Source: Mycolicibacterium rhodesiae
GTDB lineage: Bacteria > Actinomycetota > Actinomycetes > Mycobacteriales > Mycobacteriaceae
Length of the DNA: 64,000 nt
Assembly: GCF_002086695.1 (NCBI RefSeq)
Contig: NZ_MVIH01000004.1
Coordinates: 248,001-312,000 of the forward strand
Direction of reading: 5' to 3'
Numbering within the stretch: the stretch's first letter is position 1; each line of letters begins with the position of its first letter. A program made the position numbers and the translations under genes. The notes under the pieces are model-generated. The model did no database searches. It saw only the letters and a program-made list of their open reading frames with translations, and was not told the DNA's origin. Positions 62,927 through 64,000 of this stretch are shown here, in pieces.

Positions 62927-62981
62927 CGTTAGGGTCGGCGCCGTAGAAAGGCTAACGTCAATATCAGTACATAACCGTTAG
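62927..62981. promoter_or_regulatory. CGTTAG/CTAACG repeats in the divergent CGNR-DinB promoter region
   Basis: CGTTAG at 62927-62932, CTAACG at 62952-62957 and CGTTAG at 62976-62981, 24-25 nt apart (alternating orientation). TTGACA at 62920-62925 with TAGAAA 18 nt later is a plausible plus-strand promoter that these sites overlap. They may be the operator of the CGNR regulator. Confidence 0.5.
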
Positions 62982-62997
62982 AAACGAGGAATTGTCA

Positions 62998-63567
62998 ATG
63001 GACCCACTGGACGTGCTGCGTCGCGCCGATCGCCGCCTGGTTGACCTGGTGACCACGCTCGACACCACTGATCTGGGCCTGCCCAGCCCCTGTACAGGCT
63101 GGGATGTCCGATCCCTGCTGAGCCATACCATCGCGTCGATCGATGCCTTTGCCGCCGCCGCGGACGGCGGCGACGGCCCCAGCGAAGAGGAATTGTTCAG
63201 CGGCGCCGACATCCTCGGCTCCGACCCCCTGGCCGTCGCGCGGCGTTCCATCGAGCGCTCACAGCGAGCCTGGGCGACGATCACCGACTGGCAGCACCCG
63301 GTCACATCGGTGCTCGGTGAGATGCCCGCCGGCCAGGCGCTCGGAATCGTCACCTACTCGACGCTCATCCACAGCTGGGATCTGGCCGTCGCGGTCAACC
63401 GGGCAGTCGAGTTCGACGACGCTGAGGCGGCACTCGCCGAAAAGGTGGGATCGGCACTCGTCCCGGCCCTGCGGCCCCAGGAACTCTTCGGCCCCGAGAT
63501 ATACACAGACGGCGCGGCCACCCCGACCCAGCGGGTCGTCGCCTTCGCCGGCCGCCACCCCCTCTGA
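62998..63567 (+). CDS. TIGR03086/maleylpyruvate-isomerase-like (DinB-fold) protein
   Basis: 189 residues: MDPLDVLRRADRRLVDLV, LPSPCTGWDVRSLLSHTIASIDAF (His is the first metal ligand), GIVTYSTLIHSWDLAVAV (second His) and FAGRHPL at the end. This is the TIGR03086 group of mycothiol-dependent or metal-binding DinB-like proteins. ATG 62998 has GAGGA 8-12 nt upstream. Divergent from the CGNR regulator. Likely a thiol-dependent detoxification or stress protein; no substrate known. Confidence 0.87.
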   Translation: MDPLDVLRRADRRLVDLVTTLDTTDLGLPSPCTGWDVRSLLSHTIASIDAFAAAADGGDGPSEEELFSGADILGSDPLAVARRSIERSQRAWATITDWQHPVTSVLGEMPAGQALGIVTYSTLIHSWDLAVAVNRAVEFDDAEAALAEKVGSALVPALRPQELFGPEIYTDGAATPTQRVVAFAGRHPL

Positions 63568-63585
63568 CGAGGATCAGGCGTAGCT

Positions 63586-64000
63586 ATGACGCATGAAGAA
63601 CGGCTCGCCGCTGTGGGATTCCACAGCGGCGAGCTGGCCGTCCAGAGACGAGCGGGCGTTGGTGCGCGAGCGGCGCGACTCGCACCCATGGCGAGTCGAG
63701 GCCGCCTCGGCGATGGCACCGCCGCCTTCCTGGCTTCGGCACGGCTGGTCGCCCTCACCGCGCGCGACCCCGAAGGGCGGCTGTGGATTTCGCCGCTGCA
63801 GGGCGAACCCGGGTTCCTCCGAGCCGCGACACCGACCAGACTTCACATCGACGTCGAGCTCCCCGATATGGATCCATTGGCTGGAGCACCGACCGATCAG
63901 CCGGTCGGCGTGCTTGTCATCGATCTTGCCGCACGGCGCCGATATCGCATCAATGGACAACTGATGCAACGGGATTCGGCCGGTTTGGCAATCGACGTGG
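63586..64000 (+). CDS. Pyridoxamine-phosphate-oxidase-fold flavin oxidoreductase (truncated by window end)
   Basis: ATG 63586, 18 nt after the DinB-like stop, opens a frame running off the right edge: MTHEERLAAVGFHSGELAVQ, MASRGRLGDGTAAFLASARL, ALTARDPEGRLWISPLQGEP, RLHIDVELPDMDPLAG, QPVGVLVIDLAARRRYRING. The GRLWxSPL strand and VGVLxIDxxxRRRxRING are typical of the long PPOX-fold/ferredoxin-reductase-like proteins of actinobacteria. An overlapping plus-strand frame (63593-63964) is a shadow. Likely co-transcribed with the preceding gene. Only the first about 138 residues are present. Confidence 0.78.
   Translation, partial: MTHEERLAAVGFHSGELAVQRRAGVGARAARLAPMASRGRLGDGTAAFLASARLVALTARDPEGRLWISPLQGEPGFLRAATPTRLHIDVELPDMDPLAGAPTDQPVGVLVIDLAARRRYRINGQLMQRDSAGLAIDV

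Overview
This is a GC-rich chromosomal window from a fast-growing, environmental-type mycobacterium (Mycolicibacterium-like). The assignment rests on gene content: mycothiol synthase, the lipomannan elongation factor LmeA, a mycofactocin-type dehydrogenase, a mycobacterial hemophore-like protein, a RelZ-type (p)ppGpp synthetase fused to a nuclease-like domain, CYP126, and many GTG/TTG starts. Many genes begin 6-8 nt after a TAnnnT -10 element, the arrangement of leaderless mycobacterial mRNAs. From mshD to purD the order follows, from memory, the M. tuberculosis Rv0819-Rv0772 block read backwards, with local insertions.

Layout. 1-2.7 kb (minus): glnR, mshD and pstS, covering nitrogen control, mycothiol synthesis and phosphate capture; a PHO-box-like repeat lies before pstS. 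2.8-7.4 kb (plus): lmeA and a thioredoxin-like gene, then a sulfur operon (poly-cysteine leader peptide, DUF4395 membrane protein, cysA2, sseC), then a 32-residue membrane peptide, a nitrobindin-like protein, a lipoprotein and a small exported protein. 7.4-7.6 kb: a possible small RNA between convergent genes. 7.6-33.5 kb: an interleaved block in which purM, purF, purL, purS, purQ and purC lie on the minus strand among minus-strand genes (PLP lyase, CPBP protease, Abhydrolase_9, antiporter, aminopeptidase, glutathione peroxidase, oligopeptidase B) and plus-strand genes (YgfZ-like protein, SDRs, and a DyP peroxidase-encapsulin pair).

33.5-42.3 kb is the accessory part. A conserved membrane gene is followed by a 934-bp unit bounded by two 38-bp near-identical direct repeats, carrying one AbiEi-like/DUF559 nuclease gene. 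Next comes a catabolic-looking operon (Rieske oxygenase, two NTF2-like proteins, GMC oxidoreductase, amidohydrolase) behind a perfect 12+12 bp operator, then a TetR regulator, a mycofactocin-type SDR and a TDT/SLAC1-like transporter.

42.3-53.6 kb: CYP126, purB, relZ, an SDR/TetR pair, an esterase, a second P450, purD and an acyl-CoA carboxylase carboxyltransferase. 53.7-64 kb: a CYP125-like P450, a small membrane protein and TetR; then an envelope/signalling region in which a histidine kinase and an OmpR-type response regulator flank a hemophore-like gene and a Gly/Pro-rich exported protein; then an ECF42-type sigma factor with its DGPF/YCII partner, a CGNR zinc-finger regulator, a DinB-fold protein and a flavin-oxidoreductase-like gene cut by the window end.

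No tRNA, rRNA, CRISPR array, insertion sequence or prophage was seen. No gene-free stretch exceeds about 260 bases. All family calls were made by reading the sequence; no database search was run.
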